Positions 10,973 to 21,075 of a DNA stretch of 64,000 bases are shown in pieces (the first letter of the stretch is position 1; each line of letters opens with the position of its first letter). The notes below the pieces were generated by a model, which saw only the letters and a list, made by a program, of their open reading frames with translations, had not been told where the DNA came from and did not search any database. The DNA comes from Symsagittifera roscoffensis (Eukaryota > Xenacoelomorpha > Acoela > Convolutidae), in assembly GCF_963678635.1 (NCBI RefSeq), contig NC_087062.1, positions 87,645,845-87,709,844 of the forward strand, in the 5' to 3' direction. The translations under genes were made by a program, and so were the position numbers.

Positions 10973-11760
10973 TTGGGCAGACACTCCCACACCACCTCTG
11001 ACCTTATCTCCCTGATGAGTGGGACTTCTAATATGGGAATGATACTCTTGAGCGCAGAAGAGAGGGAGAAGAATACCTTCGAGGGAAACAAGACCGTGTT
11101 CCCAGCCACTCTGAATGAGGACGCTTGGCGAGAATTCTTGAGCGAGTTCAATCGAGACGTGGATGGCAAGCCTGTCCTGATGGGGACGGGTCTGGAGGAG
11201 AAATCTAGAGGAGAACTGCTGAGCAAGATGGTCGAGTTGAGAAAGGCATCATGGAAGACCACAGAAGACGAATGTAAAGCTCTACTCTGAAACAAAAAAC
11301 TGTCAACAAAAATAATTGAAAGTGTAAAGCGGGAGAAAGTTGAAACTAGTAATATAATTAAAAGTACTAATATCGTTAAGGCTCGAGCAGGGGGAGGCAA
11401 GAGTTGGAAGGGTTGGATGGAGACAAAGAGGTCGAATCAGTGATGATAACGGCAACGCCCCCAAGTAAAGATGTGAAGTCTCGCAAGAGAAAGAGAGATG
11501 CAGAAAGGTGTGGTAGTCCTTCGGCGGATGCAGTCTCGGAGAAAAACTTGAGAGAGACGGCCCCATGGTTCTGGCACGATGGAAGACAGCAGCCTACAAG
11601 AGTAGCTACGAACCAAGGAAACTGCTCGAGGTAGAAAGAGAGATGGAGGTTCCCACCAACTCGACAACGGAAGAAGACTTCAAGCCTCAGAAGGACGAAG
11701 ATGAAACAAGGTTCGACGAGCGGGCAGACATGAGAAGTGGACGTCGGCAAAGAATGGGTC
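10973..11760 (+). pseudogene. Copy A second polyprotein: charged low-complexity region
   Basis: A charged stretch rich in Glu, Lys, Ser and Thr links the middle region to the C-terminal domains. Compared with copy B, copy A lacks about 20 residues near 11160 but has about 150 bases (about 11560-11730) that B lacks. Several frames are used, so the coding capacity is destroyed. Function is unknown; it is probably disordered. Confidence 0.6.
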
Positions 11761-12618
11761 TCAAATGAACATCAGGCCACCGGGAAGCAGGTAACTAGCG
11801 AGAAGAATAAAACGAGGAACACCTCCCGACCGTGGTGGGTGGCTCTGGAAACATTGAAGGAATTGGAAGACTGCCTAAAGAAGCTCGACAGTGGAGTGTC
11901 ATGCAAACGACGCAACTGGGCTACTCAGCAGAAGGCTGAGATTAACAAATTGGAATTGGGGAGCCATCTGAGGAGAACTTGGCAGAACTTATTGAGTGAT
12001 CATTTTGAAGAAGCAATGAGGACATCCTCATCGGCGTCGCCATTGATGGCAAATCCTTTTGTTAGAACAGCAGGACAATTGATGTTCGCGTGGAGTCTGG
12101 TGGGAATGGAGTTGGAAACGCTGACCTCGCACGACAAGTTGAAGTTGGGTGGAAAAAGTCTAGAAATATATCAGATATTGATGCAACACGTTGCTAGGGA
12201 TAACTCAGGCTTGAGCCTGGCAAGGAGGAGAGACGCTACTTGCTTCTTGAGGTGGATAATGTCGGTGATGACTGACAGCACCATCCTAGCATGCCAGCAA
12301 AAAGCAATTGGGAGCAAAGCAATGGAAAGGAGAGTCTCAGCATTCATCTTGAATGTATACCAGAGTACTGGGATAGAAAAGGAGGATGGTTCCAGGCAGT
12401 CTCTAGAGAGCCACAGGAAGTTAGATGAGATGCGGAGATTCTACAACAAGAAGTTCGAGGAGAAACACGAGGTGCACCGTAACTTGGCCTCCTCAGGAGA
12501 GTACTTGAAACCCAATAAGAAGGGAAAATACCAGTATGTGTCTGGAGTGATGGGGATGTTGTTTGGGTTTGATTCTCGAGAAGACACCAGAGGTGATAAG
12601 TGTGCCACGCTCAAGTAA
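11737..12618 (+). pseudogene. Copy A second polyprotein: helical domain before the tail
   Basis: A 293-codon open stretch with long amphipathic helices: RTWQNLLSDHFEEAMRTS, GQLMFAWSLVGMELETL, ATCFLRWIMSVMTDSTIL, RRFYNKKFEEKHEVH. It ends after YVSGVMGM, where copy A lacks about 95 bases that copy B keeps (B about 19990-20090). That deletion causes the frame change at about 12560. Family unknown. The arrangement of helices could suggest a structural (capsid-like or matrix-like) domain, but no motif proves it. Confidence 0.65.
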
Positions 12619-14335
12619 AAGAGTCAAACTGAAAATGGGTAACGGGAATGGCATGTTGGTCACGATCCTGGGAGTGGTGTGGAAATTGATGAGGCCCTCC
12701 TGGTGTCCACATCCCCATGCGAGCCTGATCGAGGAAGTCACGGAGCGAGTGAGATTAGCACCAGCGGAGGACGAAGATCTGGCGACATTGAGCATAGTGC
12801 ACAGACTGATCCTGCCTCAGGCGAAGGAGTCAAGTGAAGCGACGAGCAAACTAGGGTCGGTGAAGAAAATGGAGCCGGGCAGTTGCCTTGACTCGACGTT
12901 TGGAAATGGCGAGCACACCTGTGACCGACGGTCATGCGTCAGGATACAGTCCTTCCAAAAAGAAGATCTATTCACCTGGTTTGAAGACATTACCGAGAGG
13001 GAGAAGAGTGAACTACAGATAGTGGCTGAGCGTTACGCGAGTACCACGGTAAATCTAACAACGGCTTTGGGATTCTTCTCGAGAATGTGCAGTCTCCAGT
13101 CATTGGAGAGGCTAGAGTCAGAACACCACTTGGTGACCGCGTTGAGTGTGGAGTCATGGCCCGGGGTGTTGCAGGTAACTCAGAAACACATCAAGAGCTG
13201 GAATGTTGGACTTGAAGCGGAAATGGGATTTCCCATGAGCAAAGCCTATAGTCTGCCTCTAAATGCCAAGTCCTTAGTAGGGTCAGTGATGGTCAACCTA
13301 TGTGGCAGCCACTATCCATTGCACATGGCGATGGTGGAGGTATCCAGCCAAAGGGTACTGATAGACAAGGCCTTCTCAGTGCCCAAGTGCGTAAGACTGG
13401 CTCGGATGTCGCATCACTCACACAGGCTGTAGATGAAAATCCGAGGGACAATGCCGAAAGAACAGAGGGACGACTTGAGTGAAATTTGGGTTGAAGAACT
13501 TTTGGGTTTGGAAGGTGAAAACACAAGTGACCATGAGAGACAAAACTTGATCGGTAAACCTATGGGTGGTGCTCCAAACATGGAGGAGAACGACGCGATA
13601 CACGAGAAGATGATGGAACTTGAGCCTTTCTTAGAAGCCTCGGGAGAACGCAACCTTAGGAGCATTGACCTCACACATGGGGAATGTCCATGCCACTGTC
13701 TGGCACAAACAGTGTGGTACCCGGATCATGCGAATCTCTGCTTGATCTGGGATGTGGAAGAAATCAGGTCATTAGGACTGCCCGATCATCAGCAGAAGGT
13801 GACCATCTTGGTGGTGAGCACGATGCTGGCTCTACGATGGATTGAAGAAAATGTAACGAAGTATCGGGAATCGAAGACGCCGACGGCAGAGTCGATTTAA
13901 GCGATAGATTACAGCAGGAGACTCGAGTTGTTTGAGACTGCATGCAAGGTATTTGCCATACCAATGGAAGTCAGACTTGTATGGAGCCGCTTAAGGTTCT
14001 TTCCTTGGTTTCGAGCGACGTTGACATCTTGGTTGTACATGGTGACGAAGGATCACATGAAGAAATATCAAAAAGAATATCGACAGTTCTTGGCCGAGAT
14101 AGGACCGGAAGCTTTCAAGAAACCTCTGCTGACTCGTCGAAATTCGATCACTACGGGGTGGAAAAGAGTTGGTAGGGTGTCAAGAAACAATACTAAGGCG
14201 AGAGAGTCGATACTGGAGGAAGGCTTGGCGAAGAACGTGAGCCTGAGTCTGCACAATTCCTTCTGTTTGAACCGAGATTCGAGGGTGAAGAGTTTGCCAA
14301 ACCAAGCAAAGAGATTGCAGGAGCAAAGGGAATAG
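12563..14335 (+). pseudogene. Copy A second polyprotein: Cys/His-rich C-terminal domain, first copy
   Basis: About 590 residues broken by nonsense codons at 13430-13432 and 13898-13900. Conserved features are GSCLDSTFGNGEHTCDRRSC with four Cys, a long helical middle, then THGECPCHCLAQTVWYPDH with several Cys and His, VTILVVSTMLALRWIEENV, and a basic end with RRNSITTGWKRV. The Cys/His clusters look like metal-binding sites. The whole block is repeated at 15357-16909. Copy B has lost it by deletion. I know no family with this pattern. Confidence 0.72.
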
Positions 14336-14525
14336 TTGCGGTCCTATGAACAGCTGAAAGCCTGAGATTGTGATTAGCAAGGAAGAGTTTATGATTAGCT
14401 CCGATGATGAAGAGACACTGTTGAAACAGATTACGGTGTCAAATACGTCTGGGTCGGGTACCTCGAAGGCGAAGAACGCGAGATGAGCAAGTAGCTCAAT
14501 GGGAAACTTTAGAGTCTTGAGTCTT

Positions 14526-14543
14526 GAGAGGGAAGGAAAGGGA
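14526..14543 (+). promoter_or_regulatory. Candidate polypurine tract, first duplicated unit
   Basis: An uninterrupted 18-base purine run lies between the end of the second reading region and LTR-like sequence. This is the place and composition expected for the plus-strand primer of an LTR element. Its distance from the recognisable LTR (about 375 bases) is longer than usual, so either the LTR starts earlier in this copy or the tract is coincidental. Confidence 0.35.
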
Positions 14544-14918
14544 CTCGAGGGTGAACTTAGATGAAATCGGGGTTCACGAAAAAGAAATTTTAACAATTGA
14601 GATATTGTTATTAATATGTTATATCTATTATATAAATCAAAATGTTGCATGACAATTTCCTGATTGAATAGGACAAAGAAATTTCAAATTACTAGCTTAA
14701 AAAGCGAAAATTCAACGGTGCAGTTGTGTGCAGATTTTGATTGCTGTTCAGCGATAGTGTGAAAATTTTACATGGTTGTGAATTTTGGGGTGTAGATAAG
14801 CTTAAGTCTGCTGCAAACTTCTGTAAATGACCACTGGCACTGTACCTTGAGCAACACTCGGTTTTCTGGAGATTCACTGATAGACAACAGCACGCGATGA
14901 GGTCATCGATCTTGAGTC

Positions 14919-15356
14919 CGGGGAGTATGTGCCAGTCGGTCATATCTGGAAGTTTGACCTTGAGCAATACGAAATACGTAGTTTTGGGATGAAGTTTATT
15001 TTTTTAAAAAATCGAATTGAGCCTGTCATGCTCAACTTTCTCGCGACAACTGAAAACATCAGAAATACAATCAGAATGACCAAATCGCAATTGCGAGAAA
15101 GTGACAGAAAAAACAGCGGGAAGTTGCTATTCGCAATTTCCGAGATTGTAGTAAAAAACACGAGAGTAGAGCTGTCCTATCTTGATATAGGAGACAGAGT
15201 GATTACGAAAGAACATCGAAATCCAGCTGAACCAGAGTGAACTTTCAGTGGAAAGGTAGACAACTGAAGCCTCCCAATGGTTCAGACCCAAAACTATTTT
15301 CTCAAGTTAAAAATCATTTCCTTGGATTGGAATTCATTGATAGCATACTTCTCGAG
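14919..15356 (+). repeat. Internal partial LTR in copy A
   Basis: From GGGGAGTATGTGCCAGTCGG onward the sequence matches the LTRs at 17464-18357, 19074-19951 (reverse) and 36568-37532 (reverse). It stops at 15356, where the duplicated unit begins. The small ORF here and its antisense partner are LTR sequence, not genes. Confidence 0.88.
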
Positions 15357-16909
15357 CTGATCTTGCCTCAGGTGAAGGAGTCAGGCGAAGCGACGAGTAA
15401 ACTAGGGTCGGCGAAGAAGATGGAGCCGGGTAGTTGTCTTGACTCGACGTGTGGGAGTGGCGAGCGCACCTGTGATGGACGGTCATGCGTTAGGATACAA
15501 TCCTTCCAAAAAGAAGAACTGGTCACTTGGTTTGAAGATATCACAGAGAGGGAGAAGAGTGAAGTACAGATAGAGGCTGAGTGTTACGCGAGTACCACTG
15601 TGAATATAGCAACAGCTCTGGGATTCTTCTCAAGGATGTGCAGTCTGCAGTCACTGGAGAGGCTAGAGTCTGAACACCATTTGGTGACCGCGTTGAGCGT
15701 GGAGTCATGGCCCGGGGTGTTGTAGGTAACACAGAAACACATCAAAGGCTGGAATGTCGGACTTGAGGGGCGGAAATGGGATTTCCTATGAGCGAAGCCT
15801 ATGGTCTGCCTCTAAATGCGAAGTCCCTAGTGGGGTCAGTGATGGCCAACTTATGCGGCAGCCACTACCCATTGCACATGGCGATGGTGAAGGTATCCAG
15901 CCAAAGGGTATTAATAGACAAGGCCTTCTCAGTGCCCGAGTGCGTAAGATTGGCTCGGATGTCGCATCACTCACACAGGCTGTTGATGAAAGTCCGAGGG
16001 ACAGTGCCGAAAGAACAGAGGGACGACTTGAGTGAAATTTGGGGGGAAGAACTTTTGGGTTTGGAAGGTGAAAACACAAGTGACCATGAGAGACAAAATT
16101 TGATCGGGAAATCTATGGGTGGTGCTCCAAACATGGAGGAGAACGACGCGATACACGAGAAGATGATGGAACTTCAACCTCTCCTAGAAGCCTCGGGAGA
16201 GCGCAACCTTAGGAGTATTGACCTCACACATGGGGAATGTCCATGCCACTGTCTGGCACAAACGGTGTGGTATCCGGATCACGCAAACCTCTGCCTGGTA
16301 TGGGATATTCGTTCGATAGGATTGCCCGATCATCAGCAGAAGGTGACTATTTTGGTGGTGAGCACGATGTTGGCATTACGATGGATCGAAGAAAATGTAA
16401 CGAAGTACAGGGAGTCGAAGGCGCCTACGGCAGAATCGATACACGCTATAGACTACAACAGGAGACTCGAGTTGTTTGAGACTGCATGCAAAGTATTCGC
16501 CATACCAATGGAGGTCAGGCTCGTATGGAGCCGCATAAGGTTCTTTCCTTGGTTTCGAGCGACGTTGACATCTTGGTTGTACATGGTGACGAAGGATCAC
16601 ATGAAGAAATATCAAAAAGAATATCGACAGTTCTTGGCCGAGATAGGACCGGAAGCTTTCAAGAAACCTCTGCTGACTCGTCGAAATTCGATCACTACGG
16701 GGTGGAAAAGAGTTGGTAGGGTGTCAAGAAACAATACTAAGGCGAGAGGGTCGATACTGGAGGAAGACTTGGCGAAGAACATGAGCCTGAGGCTGCACAA
16801 CTCCTTCTGTTTGAACCGAGAGTCGAGGGTGAAGAGTTTGCCCAACCAAGCAAAGAGATTGCAGGAGCAAAGGGAATGGTTGCGGTCCTATGAACAGCTG
16901 AAAGCCTGA
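15357..16909 (+). pseudogene. Second copy of the Cys/His-rich C-terminal domain
   Basis: Duplicate of 12806-14335. It has one break near 15723-15775 (TAG plus a small indel), then an uninterrupted 377-codon stretch (15776-16909) to the natural end EWLRSYEQLKA. It keeps THGECPCHCLAQTVWYPDH. At the two positions where the first unit has nonsense codons this unit has sense codons, so it is the better guide to the true protein. It has no start of its own and is separated from the rest of the gene by LTR sequence. Confidence 0.85.
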
Positions 16910-17069
16910 GATTGTGATTAGCAGGGAAGAGATTGTGATTAGCTCCGATGATGCAGAGACACTGTTGAAACAGATTACGGTGTCAAATACGTCTGGGTCG
17001 GGTACCTCGAAGGCGAAGAACGAGAGGTGAGCAGGTGGCTCAATGGGGAATTCTAGAGTCTTGAGTCTT

Positions 17070-17087
17070 GAGAGGGAAGGAAAGGGA
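17070..17087 (+). promoter_or_regulatory. Candidate polypurine tract, second duplicated unit
   Basis: Same 18-base purine run as at 14526-14543, about 160 bases after the end of the second reading region and before the 3' LTR. The exact LTR start in this copy is not resolved. Confidence 0.35.
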
Positions 17088-17463
17088 CTCAAGGGTGAAC
17101 CTGGATGAAATCTAGGTTCACGAAAAGGAAATTTTAACAAATGAGATATTGTTATTAATATGTTATATCTATTATATAAATCAAAATGCTGCTTGACAAT
17201 TTCCTGATTGAATAGGACAAAGAAAATTTTAAATAACTAGCTTGAAAATCGAAAAATCAAAGGTGCAGGTGTGTGCAGAGTTTGATTGCTGTTTAGCGAT
17301 AGTGTGAAAATTTTTCATGGTTGTGAATTTTGGGGTGTAGATAAACTTAAGTCTGCTGCAAACTTCTGTAAATGACCACTAGCACTGTATCTTGAGTAAC
17401 ATTGGGCTTCTGCGGATTCACTGACAGACGGCAGCACGCGATGAGGACATCGATCTTGAGTCC

Positions 17464-18357
17464 GGGGAGTATGTGCCAGTCGGTCATATCTGGAAGTTTG
17501 ACCTTGAGGAACACGAAAATACGTGGTTTTGGAATGAAGTTTTTTTTTCAAAAATTCGAATGGAGCATGTCATGCTCAGTTTTCTCGCGACAACTGAAAA
17601 CATCAAATAAAAGATCAGAATAACCGAATTACAATTGCGGGAAAGTTGTCAAATATACACAGTGGGAAATTGCTATTCGCAACTTCCATCGTAGAAAACT
17701 AGAGTATAGCTGTCCTATCTGATATATGAGACCGAACAAATACAAGAGCAGAGCAAGAGTCAACTGGACCGGAGTGAACCTTCAACGGAAAGGCAGACAA
17801 CTGAAGTCTCCCAATGGTCCAGATCCAAAACTACTTTCTTGAATTGAAACTTATCTCCTTTGATTGGAACTCATCGTTAGAAAACTTCTTGAGTTATGTC
17901 CGATTATATTTATGCTAGAGTCATTAATTAGTTTAATTACTCTGTTTCTCAGGCGTGCTGCTTTTTAAGTACCAAATTTAGTTTTCTCGAGTGCATTATA
18001 TGATAAGTATGTTGAGGCAAGGCGAGTTTTAGGTTGATCCATCTGAAATGCATCAAAGTTCCACTGCCAATAAAAAGTAACTTAACGGATTGTTCCAACC
18101 CTGTTTTTAACGGCGTTCGTGTTTTTGGGTATTTTGAGACCTAAGTATGGGGACGTTCTAATTTTCTAGAGTGGGGGGGTATTTTGGTAGTGGCCTTTAA
18201 GCTGTAACGGGTTCTAGTCTCATGTCGCAAGCGAACTCGAACCGACCGTTTTTGAGGTAGAAAAACACAAGATGTAGTGTCCCTGACTCTTGAGCCACTG
18301 GTTATAGGGCCTTTTTTTCTTAAGCCTCATATGTGACCGAAGTAGGCGACTGTTACA
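17464..18357 (+). repeat. 3' LTR of copy A (recognisable part)
   Basis: This matches the LTRs of copy B in reverse orientation. It ends GGCGACTGTTACA at 18357, mirrored by TGTAACAGTC at 19074 and 36568. The first 45 or so bases of the copy B LTR (TGCGACTGATT...) are not recognisable here; the preceding sequence differs. The LTR carries an AATAAA at 18069-18074. Confidence 0.87.
18069..18074 (+). terminator. AATAAA polyadenylation signal in LTR of copy A
   Basis: AATAAA in the sense strand of the LTR. The 5' LTR of copy B has the same signal at the matching place (36859-36864, minus strand). Confidence 0.5.
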
Positions 18358-19013
18358 CGTTGCAAAGTACGATAAAACTTAGAAGTGAAAAAGTTCTTTC
18401 GTTAAACATGCTAATTTTTACGTTGAAAAAACTTAAAAACGGCGAGATGGTGAAGCCCGCATTTAACTATAAAACAATAGATAATGGCTAGATTCAAAAA
18501 TTTAGACGTTTTTCTCGGAGTATCAAAAAATTAACAGTGGGCTACAAAAAAAACGGGCTTAAAAATTGCCAAACTTACCTAATACTTACACGACGTAAGA
18601 ATTGCAAAATTAACTATTACTGGCGAAGATTAGGAATTCGTTTCACATTAGGGTATTGAAATAGTGAAGGTTTTGAAAAAAAAACATTTTTGCATGAAAG
18701 CCAAAAAACTCTGTCCTTTCAAGACTGAACCAAAACCATTCTCAAAAATGTATACAATTTTCAGTCTGGTGAATGATCGAAAAGCTATATTTTTGGGCGC
18801 TTATGTCCGAAGAAAACAAAAAACGCTATAAAATGATTTTAAAAAAATGATAAAAGCGTCAATTTTTTCAAGAAGGGTTACTACATTAAACAAGATTTTT
18901 TATCAGTCTGAAACGTTCTTAAACAATAAAACTTTCGCCGATATGTGTATTCTCTTCATTTCGGACGAAGAAAGAATCCCTATATATGGTGAATTCCCGT
19001 AGGTACCCACGTT
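18358..19013. other. Spacer between the two facing giant elements
   Basis: 656 bases, AT-rich, with no supported gene. It contains TATATA near 18981 next to the LTR-like block at 19014-19069. Its origin is unclear: it could be target DNA, or the remaining part of a diverged LTR whose start is that block. Confidence 0.5.
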
Positions 19014-19069
19014 CATAGCTCCCAAAATGATACATCGGTCGCATATGTCCCAAAAAATAATCAGTCGCA
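19014..19069 (-). repeat. LTR-start fragment abutting copy B's 3' LTR
   Basis: About 55 bases match the outer end of the 5' LTR of copy B (37485-37532), in the same orientation and ending at the same base (CAGTCGCA in + orientation). Four bases (CAAG) then separate it from the end of copy B's 3' LTR at 19074. Confidence 0.8.
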
Positions 19070-19073
19070 CAAG

Positions 19074-19951
19074 TGTAACAGTCACCTACTTCGGTCACAT
19101 ATGAGGCTTAAGAAAAATAGGCCCTATAACCATTGGCTCAGGAGTCAGGGACCACTATCTCTTGTGTTTTTCTACCTCAAAACGGTCGGAGCCAATTCGG
19201 TTCACTTGCGACATGAGACTAAAACCCGTTACAGCTTAAAGGCCACTACCAAAACACCCCCACTCCAGAAAATAAGAACAACCCCATACTTAGTTCTCAA
19301 AATACTCAAAATATACGAACGCCGTTACAAACAGGGTCGGAAAAATCCGTTAAGTTACTTTTTTTTGGACAGTGGAACTCTGATCCATTTCAGATGGATC
19401 AACCTAAAACTTGCCTTATCTCAACATATTTATCACAAAATACACTCGGGAAAACAAAATTAGGTACTCACATAGCAGCAACCTTTAGAATCAGAGTAAT
19501 TAAGCTAATTAGTAACTCTAGCATAAATACGATTGAATAGAACTCGAGAAGTTTGCTATCAATGAATTCCAAACCAAGGAAATGAGTTTTAACTTGAGAA
19601 AATAGTTTTGGGTCTGAACCATTGGGAGACATCAGTTGTCTACCTTTCCACTGAAAGTTCACTCTGGTTCAGCTGGATTTCAATGTTCTTTCGTAATCAC
19701 TCTGTCTCCTATATCAAGATAGGACAGCTCTACTCTCGTGTTTTTTTACTAGAATCTCGGAAATTGCGAATAGCAATTTCCCGCAGTTTTTTCTGTCACT
19801 TTCCCGCAATTGCGATTCGGACGTTCTGATTATATTTCTGATGTTTTCAGTTGTCGCGAGAAAGTTGAGCATGACAGGCTCAATTCGACTTTTTGAAAAA
19901 ATAAACTCCATCCCAAAACTACGTATTTCGTATTCCTCAAGGTCAAACTTC
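19074..19951 (-). repeat. 3' LTR of copy B, missing its start
   Basis: Matches 36568 to about 37459 and the LTR of copy A (reverse). In the sense direction the LTR begins abruptly at 19951 with GGAAGTTTGACCTTGAGG, fused to coding sequence, and ends with TGTTACA at 19074. The missing first part was lost in the deletion that also removed the C-terminal coding block. Confidence 0.9.
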
Positions 19952-21075
19952 CTCTGGTGTTTTCTCAAGAATCAAGCCCAAACTCGGTCTCTCTCTTTCT
20001 CTACTGTGTCTATTTCCACTATCTTCTCTGTCCAAAACTTTAGTAGTTCCGCTACCTCGTTGTTACTGTGAGCGCCTCCGGCTTCCGAGTCCAAGAAAGG
20101 GTTGTACGCCATCCCCATTACTCCAGACACGTACTGATATTCTCCCTTCTTATTGGGTTTCAAGTACTCTCCTGACGAGGCCAAGTTACTGTGTGTCGTG
20201 TTTCTCCTCGAACTTCTTGTTGTAGAATCTCCGTATCTCGTCTAATTTTCTGTGGCTCTCTAGACACTGCCTGGAACCATCCTCCTTTTCTATCCCAGTA
20301 CTCTGGTATACATTCAAGATGACTGCTGAGATTCTCTTTTCCACGGTCTTACTTCCGACTGCTCTTTGTTGACATGCTAGGATGGTACTGTCGGTCATCA
20401 CCGACATTATCCACCTCAAGAAACAAGTAGCGTCTTTCCTCCTTGCCAGGCTCAAGCCTGAATTATCCCTAGCAATGTGTTGCATCAATGTCTGATATAC
20501 TTCTAGATTTTTTACACCCAATTTCAACTTGTCATGCGAGGTCAGCGTTTCTAATTCTATTCCCACCAGGCTCCACGCGAACATCAGTTGTCCCGCTATT
20601 CTAACAAAGGGGTTCACCATCAACAGCGACGCCGATGAGGATGTCCTCATCGCTTCTTCAAATTGATCCCTTAACAAGTTCTGCCAAGTTCTCTTCAGTT
20701 GGCTCCCCAATTCTAACTTGTTAATCTCAGCCTTCTGCTGGGTAGCCCAGTTGCGTCGCTTGCGTTACACTCCACTGTCAAGTTTCTTTAGGCAGTCTTC
20801 CAGTTCCTTCAATGTCTCCAGGGCCACCCACCATGGCCGGGAGGTGTTCCTCGTTTTATTCTTCTCAAGAGGATCACTAGTTACTTGCTTCCCAGTGGCC
20901 TGGTGTTCATTTGAGACCCACTCTTTGCCAACCTCTACTTCCCATGAGCTCTCTCAGGCCGTCTCTCTCAGGTTTTTCTCTGAGACTGCGTCCGCCGAAG
21001 GGCTACCCAACCCTTCTACCTCTCTCTTTCTCTTGTGAGACTTCACGTCTTTATTTGGGGGCGTTGCCGATATCA
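19952..21075 (-). pseudogene. Copy B second polyprotein: helical domain, truncated tail
   Basis: Homologue of copy A 11404-12600. It contains RTWQNLLRDQFEEAMRTS, GQLMFAWSLVGIELETL and YVSGVMGMAYNPFLDSEAGG. It keeps about 95 bases lost from copy A, so the two copies complement each other as evidence. After the region homologous to A 12593 the sequence jumps into the LTR, with two shared G at the joint. About 150 bases near 20960 are missing compared with copy A. The Cys/His-rich domain is absent. Confidence 0.82.

Larger units (their letters stand above)
12806..17907 (+). repeat. 2551-bp tandem duplication inside copy A
   Basis: Bases 12806-15356 and 15357 to about 17907 are near-identical direct repeats (CTGATCCTGCCTCAGG at 12806, CTGATCTTGCCTCAGG at 15357). 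Each unit holds the Cys/His-rich C-terminal coding block, the polypurine tract and about the first half of the LTR. At the joint, LTR sequence ending CTTCTCGAG runs directly into coding sequence, with only a base or two of possible overlap. Confidence 0.93.
1..18357 (+). mobile_element. Giant Ty3/Gypsy-type LTR retroelement, copy A (5' end outside window)
   Basis: Reading from the left edge, the + strand encodes a pol linker, RT, RNase H, integrase, a macrodomain-like segment, then a second long polyprotein region and a 3' LTR ending at 18357. The same order is found on the minus strand in 19074-37532, which fixes the family and its LTR ends. Gag and protease lie outside the window. The copy is dead: RT alone has three nonsense codons and two single-base frameshifts, and the second reading region is broken many times. 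It carries a 2551-bp tandem duplication near its 3' end. No target-site duplication can be tested because the 5' end is missing. Confidence 0.93.

Noticed and set aside
5864-14335. Second reading region as an env gene
   Set aside because: No signal peptide, membrane anchor, cleavage site or fusion peptide was seen in either copy; the recognisable parts are a coiled coil and SGNH-type domains.
14940-15240. Small ORFs in the LTRs (also at 37167-37517 and 19714-19968)
   Set aside because: They recur because the LTR is repeated; frames are not kept consistently between copies.
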